Shown here: positions 7,669 through 15,783 of the stretch, one piece after another
Layout of the letters: each line of letters starts with the position of its first letter
Numbering within the stretch: position 1 is the first letter of the stretch
Origin: Jatrophihabitans sp.
GTDB taxonomy: Bacteria > Actinomycetota > Actinomycetes > Mycobacteriales > Jatrophihabitantaceae
DNA: 51,474 nucleotides
NCBI GenBank assembly: GCA_036399055.1
Contig: DASWNX010000005.1
Coordinates: 1 to 51,474, forward strand
Reading direction: 5' to 3'
The notes under the pieces: generated by a model
Databases searched by the model: none
The model's input: only the letters and a program-made list of their open reading frames with translations
Told to the model about the DNA's origin: nothing
Program-made: the position numbers and the translations under genes

Positions 7669-8578
7669 ACTCGGCGAACCCGACCGCCTGCCAGGCGAGG
7701 ATGGCTGCTCCCAGTTGCCCGGCGCGCGACCCGAGTGCCGACACCGACACCGACGGCGGCTCGCGCCAGGTCAGCCGCTCGGTGAGGGCGGCGCGGACCG
7801 GAACCAGCAGCCGATCGCCGGCTTCGGCAAGACCGCCGCCCAGCACGATCGAACCCGGATCGAGCAGCAACGTGTAGGTCGCCAGTGCCACCCCCAGGGC
7901 GTCGGTGGCCTCTGCCCAGATCTGCCTCGCAGTGGCATCGGTCGCCTCCCGAGCCGCGATCTCACGCGCATCGAGGGCGCCGGCATCCCCGCCCAAGGCC
8001 CGGTAGCGGCGAGCGATGGCGGCCGCCGAAGCGTAGGTCTCCAGGCAACCCCGCTGACCGCAGGCGCACGGTTCACCGTTGGGGTACACCGGGATGTGGC
8101 CGATCTCGCCTGCCAGGTCGGTCGCCCCACGCAGCGTTACCCCGGCGGACCGGATGACGCCGGCGATGCCGGTGCCGATCACGACGACCAGGCAATCGGT
8201 GACCCCGTGGGCAGCGCCGAGGGCGGCCTCGGCCAGTCCCGCCGCCCGCACGTCGTGCTCGATGGTGACGGGGATGCCGAGGTCGGCAGCGAGAAGATCA
8301 CGCAGCGGGACGTCGCGCCAGCCGAGGTTGGCCGAGTAGCGCGCGATCCCGGTGGCGACCTCGACCGATCCTGGGATCACCACCCCGGCGGCCACCACCC
8401 CCGGCCGGACAAGCTCGCTGGTGGCAGCCCGCACCGCCTCGACCACCGATGCCGGCCCGTTCGCCGGCGACGTCGGGCGCTGCGCCTGATCCAGGACGGC
8501 GCCGGCCTGGTCGATCACTGCCGCCTTGATAGTGGTGCCGCCGACGTCGACGGCGAGTACGGCCGGCAGCGCCGTCAC
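7631..8578 (-). CDS. ROK-family sugar kinase (GlcNAc/MurNAc or glucose kinase)
   Basis: A 315-aa ROK kinase. The N-terminal phosphate loop is LAVDVGGTTIKAAVID, the catalytic region is VTIEHDVRAAGLAEA, and the zinc motif is CACGQRGCLETYAS with GHIPV just before it. The importer here is an ABC system and does not phosphorylate its cargo, so this enzyme is the likely source of GlcNAc-6-P or MurNAc-6-P for NagA and MurQ; glucokinase activity cannot be excluded. The GTG start overlaps the preceding ORF stop (GTGA). The C-terminus runs 38 bp into the convergent nagA, giving an atypical tail (FSSWSAPRSPCR). Confidence 0.88.
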   Translation of the reverse strand: MTALPAVLAVDVGGTTIKAAVIDQAGAVLDQAQRPTSPANGPASVVEAVRAATSELVRPGVVAAGVVIPGSVEVATGIARYSANLGWRDVPLRDLLAADLGIPVTIEHDVRAAGLAEAALGAAHGVTDCLVVVIGTGIAGVIRSAGVTLRGATDLAGEIGHIPVYPNGEPCACGQRGCLETYASAAAIARRYRALGGDAGALDAREIAAREATDATARQIWAEATDALGVALATYTLLLDPGSIVLGGGLAEAGDRLLVPVRAALTERLTWREPPSVSVSALGSRAGQLGAAILAWQAVGFAEFSSWSAPRSPCR

Positions 8579-8760
8579 GGGTTCGGCAGGACGATCGAGC
8601 GGGTGAGGTCGCGGGGCTTGTCCGGGTCCAGCCCCTTGGGCTCGGCGGCGGTGGTGACCACCGTCGAACGCTGCGATTCCGGCAAACCGGCGATCTCGAC
8701 GGAAACGAACGACATGCGGGTGGGATCCTCTCCGCCCGCGACCCGGATGGCCGTGGTCAC
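8575..8760 (-). pseudogene. Internally deleted SIS sugar isomerase remnant (61 codons)
   Basis: The ORF sits exactly between the ABC permease and the ROK kinase with GTGA overlaps on both sides. Its first recognisable stretch, MSFVSVEIAGLPESQR (from ATG 8715), resembles the N-terminus of actinobacterial SIS isomerases (S-F/Y-V-x-x-EI-x-x-QP). Its last stretch, GLDPDKPRDLTRSIVL, resembles their C-terminus. The roughly 270 residues that form the two SIS domains are absent. The most economical reading is an in-frame internal deletion that kept coupling between neighbours; the SIS deaminase at 4500-5522 presumably covers the reaction. Family matches are from memory, so a short genuine protein remains possible. 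Confidence 0.55.
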
Positions 8761-9647
8761 TTGATCGATCCTGCGGTCAACCCGCCGACGACCTTTCCTT
8801 CGATGAGCGCGAACAGAATGATGACCGGAATGGTGGCGATCACCGACCCGGCGAACAGGTGCCCCCAGTCGATCGAGTACTGCCCGATGTAGTTGTTGAT
8901 CTCGACGGTGATCGGGCGCTGGCCCTCGGGAGCCCCGAGGGTGAGGGTGAGCCCGACCAACAACTCGTTCCAGGCGCCGATGAAGGTGAAGATCAGCGCG
9001 GTCACCATGCCCGGAACTGCCAGCGGCAACGTGACCCGCCGCAGCGCCCCGAGCCGGGTGGCGCCGTCGACCATGGCCGCCTCTTCCAGCTCTGCCGGGA
9101 TCGATGAGAAGTAGGCGTTGAGGATCCAGACCGCAAAGGCGAGGTTGAAGCCGGCATTGACCAGGATCAGCGAAAGGATCGGGCTCGGCAGGTTGAAGCT
9201 GATGAACTCACGCTCGACACCGACCAGCATCGCGGCCGGCTGGAACATCTGGGTGGCCAGTACCAGCACCAGAAACAGCGTCCGACCGCGGAACCGGCGG
9301 CGAGCGGTGTAGTACGCCGCGGGCATCGCGACGATCAACACCAGTACCGTCGCGCCGCCGGCGATCTTCAAGCTCGAACCGAGGTTGCTCCCGAAGCCGG
9401 TCTTCCAGATCGAGGTGAAGTTCGACAGGTCGTAGTGCTTGGGCAGGTAGCCACGAGCCAGCAGTTCCTCCGGCGGCCGCAGCGCCGAGATCACCATCTC
9501 GGCATACGGCAGGACAAAGATCAACGCAACGGCGTACGCGGCGAGTGAGAGCAGGATCCGGCTTGGACCCCGGCCGGCTCGGCGGCGCGATTTTCCAGCG
9601 GTGCGGGCCTGTTCCGGCGCGGCCTGCGCCGCGGCGACGACGGTCAT
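8757..9647 (-). CDS. Sugar ABC transporter permease, MalG type
   Basis: A 296-aa inner-membrane permease with six predicted segments. The EAA loop reads EEAAMVDGATRLGALRRVTLPLAVPG (shown in part: EEAAMVDGATRLGALRRV), the site that docks the ATPase. It pairs with the MalF-type permease upstream, separated by 1 bp. The carbohydrate-uptake CUT1 family includes DasC and NgcG, the GlcNAc/chitobiose permeases of Streptomyces. Genome context (murQ, nagA, dre sites) makes an amino sugar or muropeptide sugar the likely cargo. No ATPase gene is present; Streptomyces systems share MsiK encoded elsewhere. Confidence 0.9.
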   Translation of the reverse strand: MTVVAAAQAAPEQARTAGKSRRRAGRGPSRILLSLAAYAVALIFVLPYAEMVISALRPPEELLARGYLPKHYDLSNFTSIWKTGFGSNLGSSLKIAGGATVLVLIVAMPAAYYTARRRFRGRTLFLVLVLATQMFQPAAMLVGVEREFISFNLPSPILSLILVNAGFNLAFAVWILNAYFSSIPAELEEAAMVDGATRLGALRRVTLPLAVPGMVTALIFTFIGAWNELLVGLTLTLGAPEGQRPITVEINNYIGQYSIDWGHLFAGSVIATIPVIILFALIEGKVVGGLTAGSIK

Positions 9648-9648
9648 C

Positions 9649-10608
9649 TCACTTCACCTGATCTTTCCAGCGGGTTGCCCTGAGGAAGAGCAGGACAAGC
9701 AGAACGACAAGGCCGAAGTTGAGCACCGACATGACGGCCGACTCACCGATGTAGCTCTGCTTGAGCAGGAACATGAAGGTGGTCGTCGTACTGGTCTGGT
9801 AGCCCGGTCCACCGCGGGTCATCTCCCAGATGATCGGGAACGAGTTGAACACGTTGATGATGTTGATGAGCGCCGCGACCAGAAAGGCCGGTCGCAGCAG
9901 CGGGAGCGTGATCGACAGGTATGAACGCCAGCGCGACGCCCCGTCCACCCGGGCTGCTTCGTAGACGTCTTCAGGCAGCGACTGCAGGCCCGCGAGAAGT
10001 GCGTAGGTGGAGAACGGCACCGAAACGAACACCGCCACCACCATCATCCAGACGAAGGCGGCGACCGGGCGACCGAGCCAGTCGGACTGGTTGGAATTGA
10101 ACGACTCCAGCAGGCCGAGGTCCTGCAAGAAGACGTTGACAACACCGTTATTGGCGTCCAACGCCCAGCGGAACACGAGCGCGGTCATCATGACCGACGC
10201 TGCCCACGGGGCGATCAGCGCCCAGCGGGCCACCCGCCTGCCCGGAAAGCGCTCGTTGAACAGCTGCGCGAGCACGAGCGAGATCATCATCGTCACGGTG
10301 ACCACGGCGACCACCCACACACCGGTCCGGATCAGCACGCCGCCCAGGTCTGGCTCGTCGAACAGGTCCGCGTAGTTCTCTCCGCCGGCCGAGCCGAGAA
10401 TGAAACCGTCGGGGCTGATGTGCTGGAACGAGGTCCGAAACATCACCACGACCGGCCACAGCACCACGACTGCGATCAGGCATATCGCCGGGCCGATCCA
10501 GACAAGCGGGGCCGCCGCCCGGGCCAGCCGACGTAGCGGCTTGCCGTTCCTAGCGGGCCCAGGCCGGTCGGCGCTCACCACGCTCTGTGCTGCCATGTCT
10601 CGGCTCAC
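9649..10608 (-). CDS. Sugar ABC transporter permease, MalF type
   Basis: A 319-aa permease with a cytoplasmic N-terminus rich in Arg/Pro and six membrane segments. The EAA loop is YEAARVDGASRWRSYLSITL. It forms the heterodimer with the MalG-type protein encoded 1 bp downstream. The gene follows the binding-protein gene, separated by a 60-bp gap holding a perfect 12-bp inverted repeat. The family is CUT1 (DasB/NgcF-like). Confidence 0.9.
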   Translation of the reverse strand: MSRDMAAQSVVSADRPGPARNGKPLRRLARAAAPLVWIGPAICLIAVVVLWPVVVMFRTSFQHISPDGFILGSAGGENYADLFDEPDLGGVLIRTGVWVVAVVTVTMMISLVLAQLFNERFPGRRVARWALIAPWAASVMMTALVFRWALDANNGVVNVFLQDLGLLESFNSNQSDWLGRPVAAFVWMMVVAVFVSVPFSTYALLAGLQSLPEDVYEAARVDGASRWRSYLSITLPLLRPAFLVAALINIINVFNSFPIIWEMTRGGPGYQTSTTTTFMFLLKQSYIGESAVMSVLNFGLVVLLVLLFLRATRWKDQVK

Positions 10609-10622
10609 TCCCCGCGATCACA

Positions 10623-10657
10623 TCCGGCGCGGCAGCAGCGATGCATGCCGCGCCGGA
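10623..10657 (-). promoter_or_regulatory. Intercistronic 12-bp hairpin between binding protein and permease genes
   Basis: TCCGGCGCGGCA (10623-10634) and TGCCGCGCCGGA (10646-10657) are perfectly complementary, with an 11-nt loop. It lies in the only sizeable gap of the operon, straight after the binding-protein stop. By analogy with the malE-malF intergenic hairpin, it may stabilise or partly terminate the mRNA so that binding protein exceeds permease. The pairing is seen; the role is inferred. Confidence 0.6.
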
Positions 10658-10668
10658 ACGGCATCTGA

Positions 10669-11919
10669 TCAGCTGCCCTTTCGGGCTGTCTGCTGAATCC
10701 TGCTGAGAACCTTCTTCGGGTCACCAGTGACCGCGGTGCCGATCGTGTGCTGGATCTGGGTCTTGACGTTGGCCCAACTGGGGCTGTTCGGGTACTGCAC
10801 CGCATTCGGAAGCGCCTTGAGGAACGGTCCGAAGGTCGGGTCGGATGCTAGGGCCTTGGACGCCGAGGAGGTCGCAGGCAGCAGGTGATACTCCTTGTCG
10901 AACTGCAACTGGTACTTGTCCTGGTAGGCGAAATCCAGGAAGCTCTTGATCGCAGCCTGCTTGGACGTGCCGCCGTTCTTGAACGCCGCGACGAAGTCGC
11001 AGACCCCGAGAGTGCTCTTCAGCGGCCCGCTCTGACCGGCGATCGGCGCCGAGCCCCAGTCCGAGTCGGCGAGCACCTTGCCCTGGCGGATGATCGGGAT
11101 GAGCGCCGGCGAGCCGTTGATCATGCCGATCTGGCCCTGGGCGAACTGCTTCCACAGGTCGGTGCGGTTCTTGGTCCCCGGGTTCGGCTCGGTGTCGCCG
11201 GCGCTGACGAGGTCCTTGAGGAACTGGAAGGACGCCACGTTCTGCTCGCTGTCGATCGTCCAGCTTCCACTGCTGTCCTGGTAGTTGCCGCCGTTGCCGA
11301 GCATCCAGAGCAGCGATTCCGCCTGTGCCTCCTCAGAACCGAGGGGCAGGCCGAAGCCGATCTTGCCGAGTGCCTTGATCTTTGCGGCGTCTTCCTTGAG
11401 CTCGTCCCAAGTCTGCGGCGGCCCGCTGATGCCGGCTTGCGCGAAGAGCTTCTTGTTGTAGAACAGCGCGCGAGAACTGGTCGTGAACGGCAGGCCGTAC
11501 TGTTCGCCCTGGTAGCTGCCCAGCTTCGAGAACGCCGGCAGCAGGTTGCTCGTCTGGCTCATCACCTCGGTTGCCTTGTAGAGCAGACCCTCCTGCGCAT
11601 AGTTGGCGAAGTAGTCACCCTCGGTGATGTCCGGGTACTGCTTGTTCTGGACCATCGTCTGGACCTGGTTGTCGAAGTCGTTCCAGTTGATCACCTGAAC
11701 CTTGACGGTGATGGTCGGATTCGCGGTGTGGAAGGCGTCGGCGATGTCCTGCCAGTACTTCTTACTCGAGTTATCCGGACCCGTTCCGTAGTCGGCCGCG
11801 ACCAACTTCAACGTGGTGCTGCCGTCGCTGCTCCCGCTGCTATTCGAGCTACCGCAGGCGCCGAGTGCAAGCACCGCGGCAGCCGAGAGTGCCACGACCG
11901 CGGCTGGGCCTCGTCTCAT
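10669..11919 (-). CDS. Extracellular sugar-binding lipoprotein of ABC importer
   Basis: A 416-aa family 1 solute-binding protein. The signal peptide MRRGPAAVVALSAAAVLALG ends in a lipobox (LGAC), so the mature protein is lipid-anchored at Cys, followed by a Ser/Gly linker. The body has typical features such as NPTITVKVQVINWNDFDNQV and the YPDITEGDYFANYAQEG hinge region. ATG 11919 is chosen because it begins the signal peptide and follows AAGGGG; a longer frame to 11961 adds nothing. It is first in the importer operon; the paired dre sites lie 142 bp upstream. Ligand probably GlcNAc, chitobiose or MurNAc. Confidence 0.88.
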   Translation of the reverse strand: MRRGPAAVVALSAAAVLALGACGSSNSSGSSDGSTTLKLVAADYGTGPDNSSKKYWQDIADAFHTANPTITVKVQVINWNDFDNQVQTMVQNKQYPDITEGDYFANYAQEGLLYKATEVMSQTSNLLPAFSKLGSYQGEQYGLPFTTSSRALFYNKKLFAQAGISGPPQTWDELKEDAAKIKALGKIGFGLPLGSEEAQAESLLWMLGNGGNYQDSSGSWTIDSEQNVASFQFLKDLVSAGDTEPNPGTKNRTDLWKQFAQGQIGMINGSPALIPIIRQGKVLADSDWGSAPIAGQSGPLKSTLGVCDFVAAFKNGGTSKQAAIKSFLDFAYQDKYQLQFDKEYHLLPATSSASKALASDPTFGPFLKALPNAVQYPNSPSWANVKTQIQHTIGTAVTGDPKKVLSRIQQTARKGS

Positions 11920-12060
11920 ATCCAACCCCTTCGTTCTCACAGTTTCATGCGGTACGCGCAAGGGGGGCGAATGGCCGCCAATAAGTTATTCGCCTAGGTT
12001 AGGCATATCGCCCCTTGCGGCACCTTCTCCCGATTCACGAACGCTACGCGATCAAGCAGC

Positions 12061-12076
12061 AGTGGTCTAGACCAGC
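12061..12076. promoter_or_regulatory. DasR-type (dre) operator 2
   Basis: AGTGGTCTAGACCAGC contains the perfect 12-bp palindrome TGGTCTAGACCA at 12063-12074, identical to the core of the Streptomyces dre consensus. It lies in the divergent region between the binding-protein gene (start 11919) and acs (start 12284). Confidence 0.85.
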
Positions 12077-12082
12077 TGACAG

Positions 12083-12098
12083 ACTTGTCTGGACCAGT
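12083..12098. promoter_or_regulatory. DasR-type (dre) operator 3
   Basis: ACTTGTCTGGACCAGT matches the dre consensus with two changes in the 12-bp core. Its centre is 22 bp from that of dre2, about two helical turns, so two dimers could sit on the same face of the DNA. Confidence 0.65.
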
Positions 12099-12283
12099 TG
12101 CGCTGCTGGCCTGGCAGCCGTCATGCGCGACACCCACCCGGCGCCCGGCGCCGTAGTGCTGGATCAGCGGTCCGGTAGCGGCGCCCGCAGGATCGAAAAC
12201 CGCCTCCCGCCTTCTGCAGATCGGCGCCGGACGATAACGTCGGCATCAGACATCGGCACTGAAGACAAGCCGGAGGGAGCCAG

Positions 12284-14275
12284 ATGAGCGAGTCGAATGA
12301 AGGCCTGTCCAACCTGCTGCACGAGGAGCGCCGGTTCCCGCCGTCGGAGGAGTTCGCGGCCGCGGCGAACTACTCGGCCCAGGCTTACGAGCAGGCGGCG
12401 ACTGACCGGCTGAAGTTCTGGGAGTCCCAGGCCCGCCGGCTGGACTGGGAAACGGAGTGGAGCCAGGTCCTGGACTGGTCAGGCGCCCCGTTCGCGAAGT
12501 GGTTCGTCGGCGGCCGGCTCAACGCCGCGGTCAACTGCGTGGACCGCCATGTCAGCGCCGGCCGGGGCGAGAAGGTCGCCTTGCACTTCGAGGGTGAGCC
12601 GGGTGACACCCGGACGGTCAGCTACGCCGAGCTGCAGAAGCTGGTGTGCCAGGCCGCGAACGCGCTGACCGAACTGGGGATCGGCAAGGGCGACCGGGTC
12701 GCGATCTACCTGCCGATGATCGTCGAGGCGGTGGTGTCGATGCTGGCCTGCGCCCGGATCGGCGCCATCCACTCGGTGATCTTCGGCGGCTTCTCCGCCC
12801 AGGCCATCTATGACCGGGTGCTCGACGCCGACGCCGCGCTGGTGATCACCGCCGACGGCGGCTACCGCCGGGGCTCGGTCTTCGCGCTCAAGCCGGTGGT
12901 GGACGAGGCGCTGGCCAAGTTCTCCGGCGACAGCTCACCGGTCCGGCACGTGCTGGTCGTCAAGCGCGGCGGCAACGAGGTCCAGCTGACCGAGGGCCGC
13001 GACCTGTGGTGGGAGGATGCGGTGGCCGGTCAACCTGAGTGGCACGAGCCGGAGTCCTTCGACGCCGAGACGCCGCTGTTCATCCTCTACACCTCGGGGA
13101 CCACCGGTAAGCCGAAGGGAATCCTGCACACCACCGGCGGCTACCTGACCCAGGCGGCCTACACCCACCACGCCGCCTTCGACCTGCACGCCGACTCCGA
13201 CGTCTACTGGTGCACCGCCGACATCGGCTGGGTCACCGGGCACTCCTACATCGTCTACGGCCCGCTGGCCAACGGCGCCACTCAGGTGATCTACGAGGGC
13301 ACGCCGGACACCCCGCACAAAGGCCGGTTCTGGGAGATCGCCGAGAAGTACGGGGTGACGATCCTGTACACCGCTCCCACCGCGATCCGGACGTTCATGA
13401 AGTGGGGCGAGGAGTTCCCGGACAAGTTCGACCTGTCCTCGCTGCGGGTGCTGGGCTCGGTGGGCGAGCCGATCAATCCCGAGGCCTGGATGTGGTACCG
13501 GCGGGTGATCGGCGGCGACCGGGCGCCCGTCGTGGACACCTGGTGGCAGACCGAGACCGGCGCGATCATGATCAGCCCGCTGCCGGGGGTGACCGCGGCC
13601 AAGCCCGGCTCGGCGATGCGGGCGCTGCCGGGCATCGAGGCCGACGTGGTCGATGACCAGGGCCAGCCGGTGCCCAACGGCGGTGGCGGGCTGCTGGTGC
13701 TGACCCAACCCTGGCCGGGCATGCTGCGCGGCATCTGGGGCGACGAGCAGCGCTATCGCGAGACCTACTGGTCGCGCTTCGCCGAGCAGGGCTACTACTT
13801 CGCCGGCGACGGCGCCAAGAAGGACTCCGACGGCGACCTGTGGCTGTTGGGCCGCGTCGATGACGTGATGAACGTGGCCGGGCACCGGATCTCCACCACC
13901 GAGGTCGAGTCGGCGCTGGTGTCACATCCCTCGGTCGCCGAGGCCGCGGTGGTCGGCGCCACCGACCCGACCACCGGCCAGGCGATCGTCGCGTTCGTGA
14001 TCCTGCGCGGGTCGGCCGCCGACGGCGGCGCCGAGATGGTCACCGAGCTGCGCAATCACGTCGCCAAGGAGATCGGCGCGATCGCCAAGCCCCGGCAGAT
14101 CATGGTGGTGGCCGAGCTGCCCAAGACCCGGTCCGGCAAGATCATGCGCCGGCTGCTGCGCGACGTCGCCGAACACCGATCGATCGGCGACGTCACCACG
14201 TTGGCCGACTCGACGGTGATGGATCTGATCTCCGAAGGGCTGGCCGCGAAGGGCGACAAGGCCGCCGAGGACTGA
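12284..14275 (+). CDS. acs: Acetyl-CoA synthetase
   Basis: 663 aa, normal for Acs (AMP-forming). It converts acetate, CoA and ATP to acetyl-CoA through acetyl-AMP. Motifs are FILYTSGTTGKPKGILHTTG (A3), DTWWQTETGAIMISP (A5), the hinge GRVDDVMNVAGHRIST, and the C-terminal acetylatable lysine in PKTRSGKIMRRLLR. The ATG follows GGAGGGA. It is syntenic with Rv3667. Its upstream region carries two dre sites, which may tie acetate assimilation to NagA-derived acetate. Confidence 0.96.
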   Translation: MSESNEGLSNLLHEERRFPPSEEFAAAANYSAQAYEQAATDRLKFWESQARRLDWETEWSQVLDWSGAPFAKWFVGGRLNAAVNCVDRHVSAGRGEKVALHFEGEPGDTRTVSYAELQKLVCQAANALTELGIGKGDRVAIYLPMIVEAVVSMLACARIGAIHSVIFGGFSAQAIYDRVLDADAALVITADGGYRRGSVFALKPVVDEALAKFSGDSSPVRHVLVVKRGGNEVQLTEGRDLWWEDAVAGQPEWHEPESFDAETPLFILYTSGTTGKPKGILHTTGGYLTQAAYTHHAAFDLHADSDVYWCTADIGWVTGHSYIVYGPLANGATQVIYEGTPDTPHKGRFWEIAEKYGVTILYTAPTAIRTFMKWGEEFPDKFDLSSLRVLGSVGEPINPEAWMWYRRVIGGDRAPVVDTWWQTETGAIMISPLPGVTAAKPGSAMRALPGIEADVVDDQGQPVPNGGGGLLVLTQPWPGMLRGIWGDEQRYRETYWSRFAEQGYYFAGDGAKKDSDGDLWLLGRVDDVMNVAGHRISTTEVESALVSHPSVAEAAVVGATDPTTGQAIVAFVILRGSAADGGAEMVTELRNHVAKEIGAIAKPRQIMVVAELPKTRSGKIMRRLLRDVAEHRSIGDVTTLADSTVMDLISEGLAAKGDKAAED

Positions 14276-14357
14276 GCGCCCTGCCGGTGGACCGACTTTT
14301 GAGTGCGCGTCTCCGACCGACTCGACAGGTCGTCGCCGGAGCGCCACAATTGTAGCC

Positions 14358-14624
14358 ATGAGCACTGAGTCACTGCGGACCGTCCGGGATCACCTCAGTG
14401 AGATGGTGGACCGGGTCGAGCGTCACCACGAGCGGTTGATCGTGACCCGCAACGGCCGCCCGGCCGCGGTCTTGATCAGCCCGGAGGACCTGGCACAGTT
14501 GGAGGAGACGATCGAGGTCCTCAGCGACTCGGAGGCGCTGGCCGACATCCGCGAGGCGGACGCGGCCTACGCACGAGGCGACACGGTGCGCGGAGTAGAC
14601 GCGGTTCGTGGCCTGCGGGGGTGA
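14358..14624 (+). CDS. relB: RelB/YefM-type antitoxin
   Basis: An 88-aa Phd/YefM-like antitoxin. The N-terminal DNA-binding part reads LRTVRDHLSEMVDRVERHHE, followed by LIVTRNGRPAAVLISPEDL, a hallmark of the fold. The acidic C-terminus would wrap the toxin. It overlaps the toxin start by GTGA. The short upstream region holds ACAATTGT (14346-14353), a palindrome right before the start that could be an autoregulatory operator or a -10 element. Confidence 0.88.
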   Translation: MSTESLRTVRDHLSEMVDRVERHHERLIVTRNGRPAAVLISPEDLAQLEETIEVLSDSEALADIREADAAYARGDTVRGVDAVRGLRG

Positions 14625-14902
14625 GCGCGCCTGAGTTCTACGAGCTGGTTGTCGCCCCGCCTGCCCAGCGCGCACTCGCCAGCAAGCTGCCCGAAGCGGT
14701 TGCGACCGCGGTGATCGACTTCCTGACCACGGCCTTGATCGAGAACCCGCATCGGGTCGGCAAGGAACTTCGGAATGACCTTGCGGGCATCTTCTCCGCA
14801 CGGCGAGGCACGTACCGGGTGCTGTACCGCATCAACGACGAGCTACGGGAAGTCGTCGTCTTGCGGATCGAACACCGCCGAGACTCCTACCGCCTGACTT
14901 AA
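14621..14902 (+). CDS. relE: RelE/ParE-superfamily toxin
   Basis: A 93-aa ribosome-dependent mRNA interferase-type toxin. YELVVAPPAQRALASKLPEA gives the first strand and helix, and GTYRVLYRINDELREVVVLR, then HRRDSYR, gives the basic active-site strands typical of mycobacterial RelE. The GTG start is within the antitoxin stop. The pair is inserted after acs, where M. tuberculosis has no such module, so it is probably acquired. Confidence 0.87.
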   Translation: MSAPEFYELVVAPPAQRALASKLPEAVATAVIDFLTTALIENPHRVGKELRNDLAGIFSARRGTYRVLYRINDELREVVVLRIEHRRDSYRLT

Positions 14903-14971
14903 TGGGGCGGAAACCGCGCTGGTGCATTGTGAGCAGCTATCACACCCGGCGGCTCGGCGAGTAGCCCCATT
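14901..14971. terminator. Inverted repeat between convergent relE and SDR genes
   Basis: AATGGGGC (14901-14908) and GCCCCATT (14964-14971) can close a 55-nt loop, which itself contains TGTGA/TCACA (14928-14944) with a 7-bp spacer. Position between two gene 3' ends suggests a bidirectional terminator. The inner element looks like a Crp half-site pair but has odd spacing and no promoter beside it. Confidence 0.35.
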
Positions 14972-15036
14972 CTCGTTCAACGTAACTACAACGCCTCGGA
15001 CCTACGTGGGCGCGCGGGTCAACCGGTGCGCCAGAC

Positions 15037-15783
15037 TCAGCGCGGGGCGTCCGGGGAGGCCAGTCCGGGCACCCCCGACGGCCGCAGGGTCAGGTCGGTG
15101 ATCACCCCGTCGGCCGGCAGCGCGAGGATCAGCTCTATGACCTGCGCGACGGTGGCCGGCTGCAGGTAGTCCGACTCCTCGTACTCCCCGGCCTCGGCGG
15201 CCCGGACGGTGCGCTGCATGCTGGTGGCGGTCCGGCCGGGGTAGAGCGTGCTGACCCGCAGGCCGGGCTCCTCCTGACGCAGCCCCTCGGCATAGGCGCG
15301 CAAGGCGTGTTTCGAGGCCCCGTAACTGGTCAGCGGCGAGCGGGCGTTGAGGCCGGAACCGGAGTTGACCAACACCACCGCGCCGGCCGCGGCCCGCAAC
15401 GCCGGCAGCAGCAGCCGGGTCAGCTCGGCGACCGCGGTGACGTTGACGGCGAACTGCTCCTCGAAGTCAACCGGCCTCGAGCCGGTCAACGTGCCCGGCC
15501 GCACCACGCCGGCGCAGTGCACCACCCCGTCGAGTGCGGTCAGCCTCGCCAGCCACGGCGCCAGCGCCGATTCCAAGGAGTGCGGCGCCGACAGGTCTGC
15601 GCTCAGCACCCCGGCTAAGCCCAGCCCGGCTGCGCCCAGTCCGGGTGAGCCCGGCCCGGCGGCCGACTCCGCGGTCGGGACGGTTCGGACCAGGCCGAAC
15701 ACCTGATGTCCGGCGGCGATCAACCGCTCGGACAGCGTTCGGCCGATCCCACGGGAGACTCCGGTGATCAGATAGCTCGGCAC
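15037..15783 (-). CDS. SDR-family oxidoreductase
   Basis: A 248-aa short-chain dehydrogenase. The Rossmann motif is LITGVSRGIGRTLSERL, the NAD-binding Asn/Gly strand is VVHCAGV, and the catalytic Ser and YxxxK are in VLVNSGSGLN and SYGASKHALRAY. Between the second and third strands it carries a Pro/Gly/Ala-rich insert (GPGSPGLGAAGLGLAG) that looks like a slipped repeat. The substrate cannot be predicted. It is convergent with relE and divergent from the holin-like gene. Confidence 0.85.
   Translation of the reverse strand: MPSYLITGVSRGIGRTLSERLIAAGHQVFGLVRTVPTAESAAGPGSPGLGAAGLGLAGVLSADLSAPHSLESALAPWLARLTALDGVVHCAGVVRPGTLTGSRPVDFEEQFAVNVTAVAELTRLLLPALRAAAGAVVLVNSGSGLNARSPLTSYGASKHALRAYAEGLRQEEPGLRVSTLYPGRTATSMQRTVRAAEAGEYEESDYLQPATVAQVIELILALPADGVITDLTLRPSGVPGLASPDAPR

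Noticed and set aside
14928-14944. TGTGA/TCACA pair as a Crp site
   Set aside because: Spacer is 7 instead of 6 and it lies between two gene ends without a promoter; treated as part of a hairpin.
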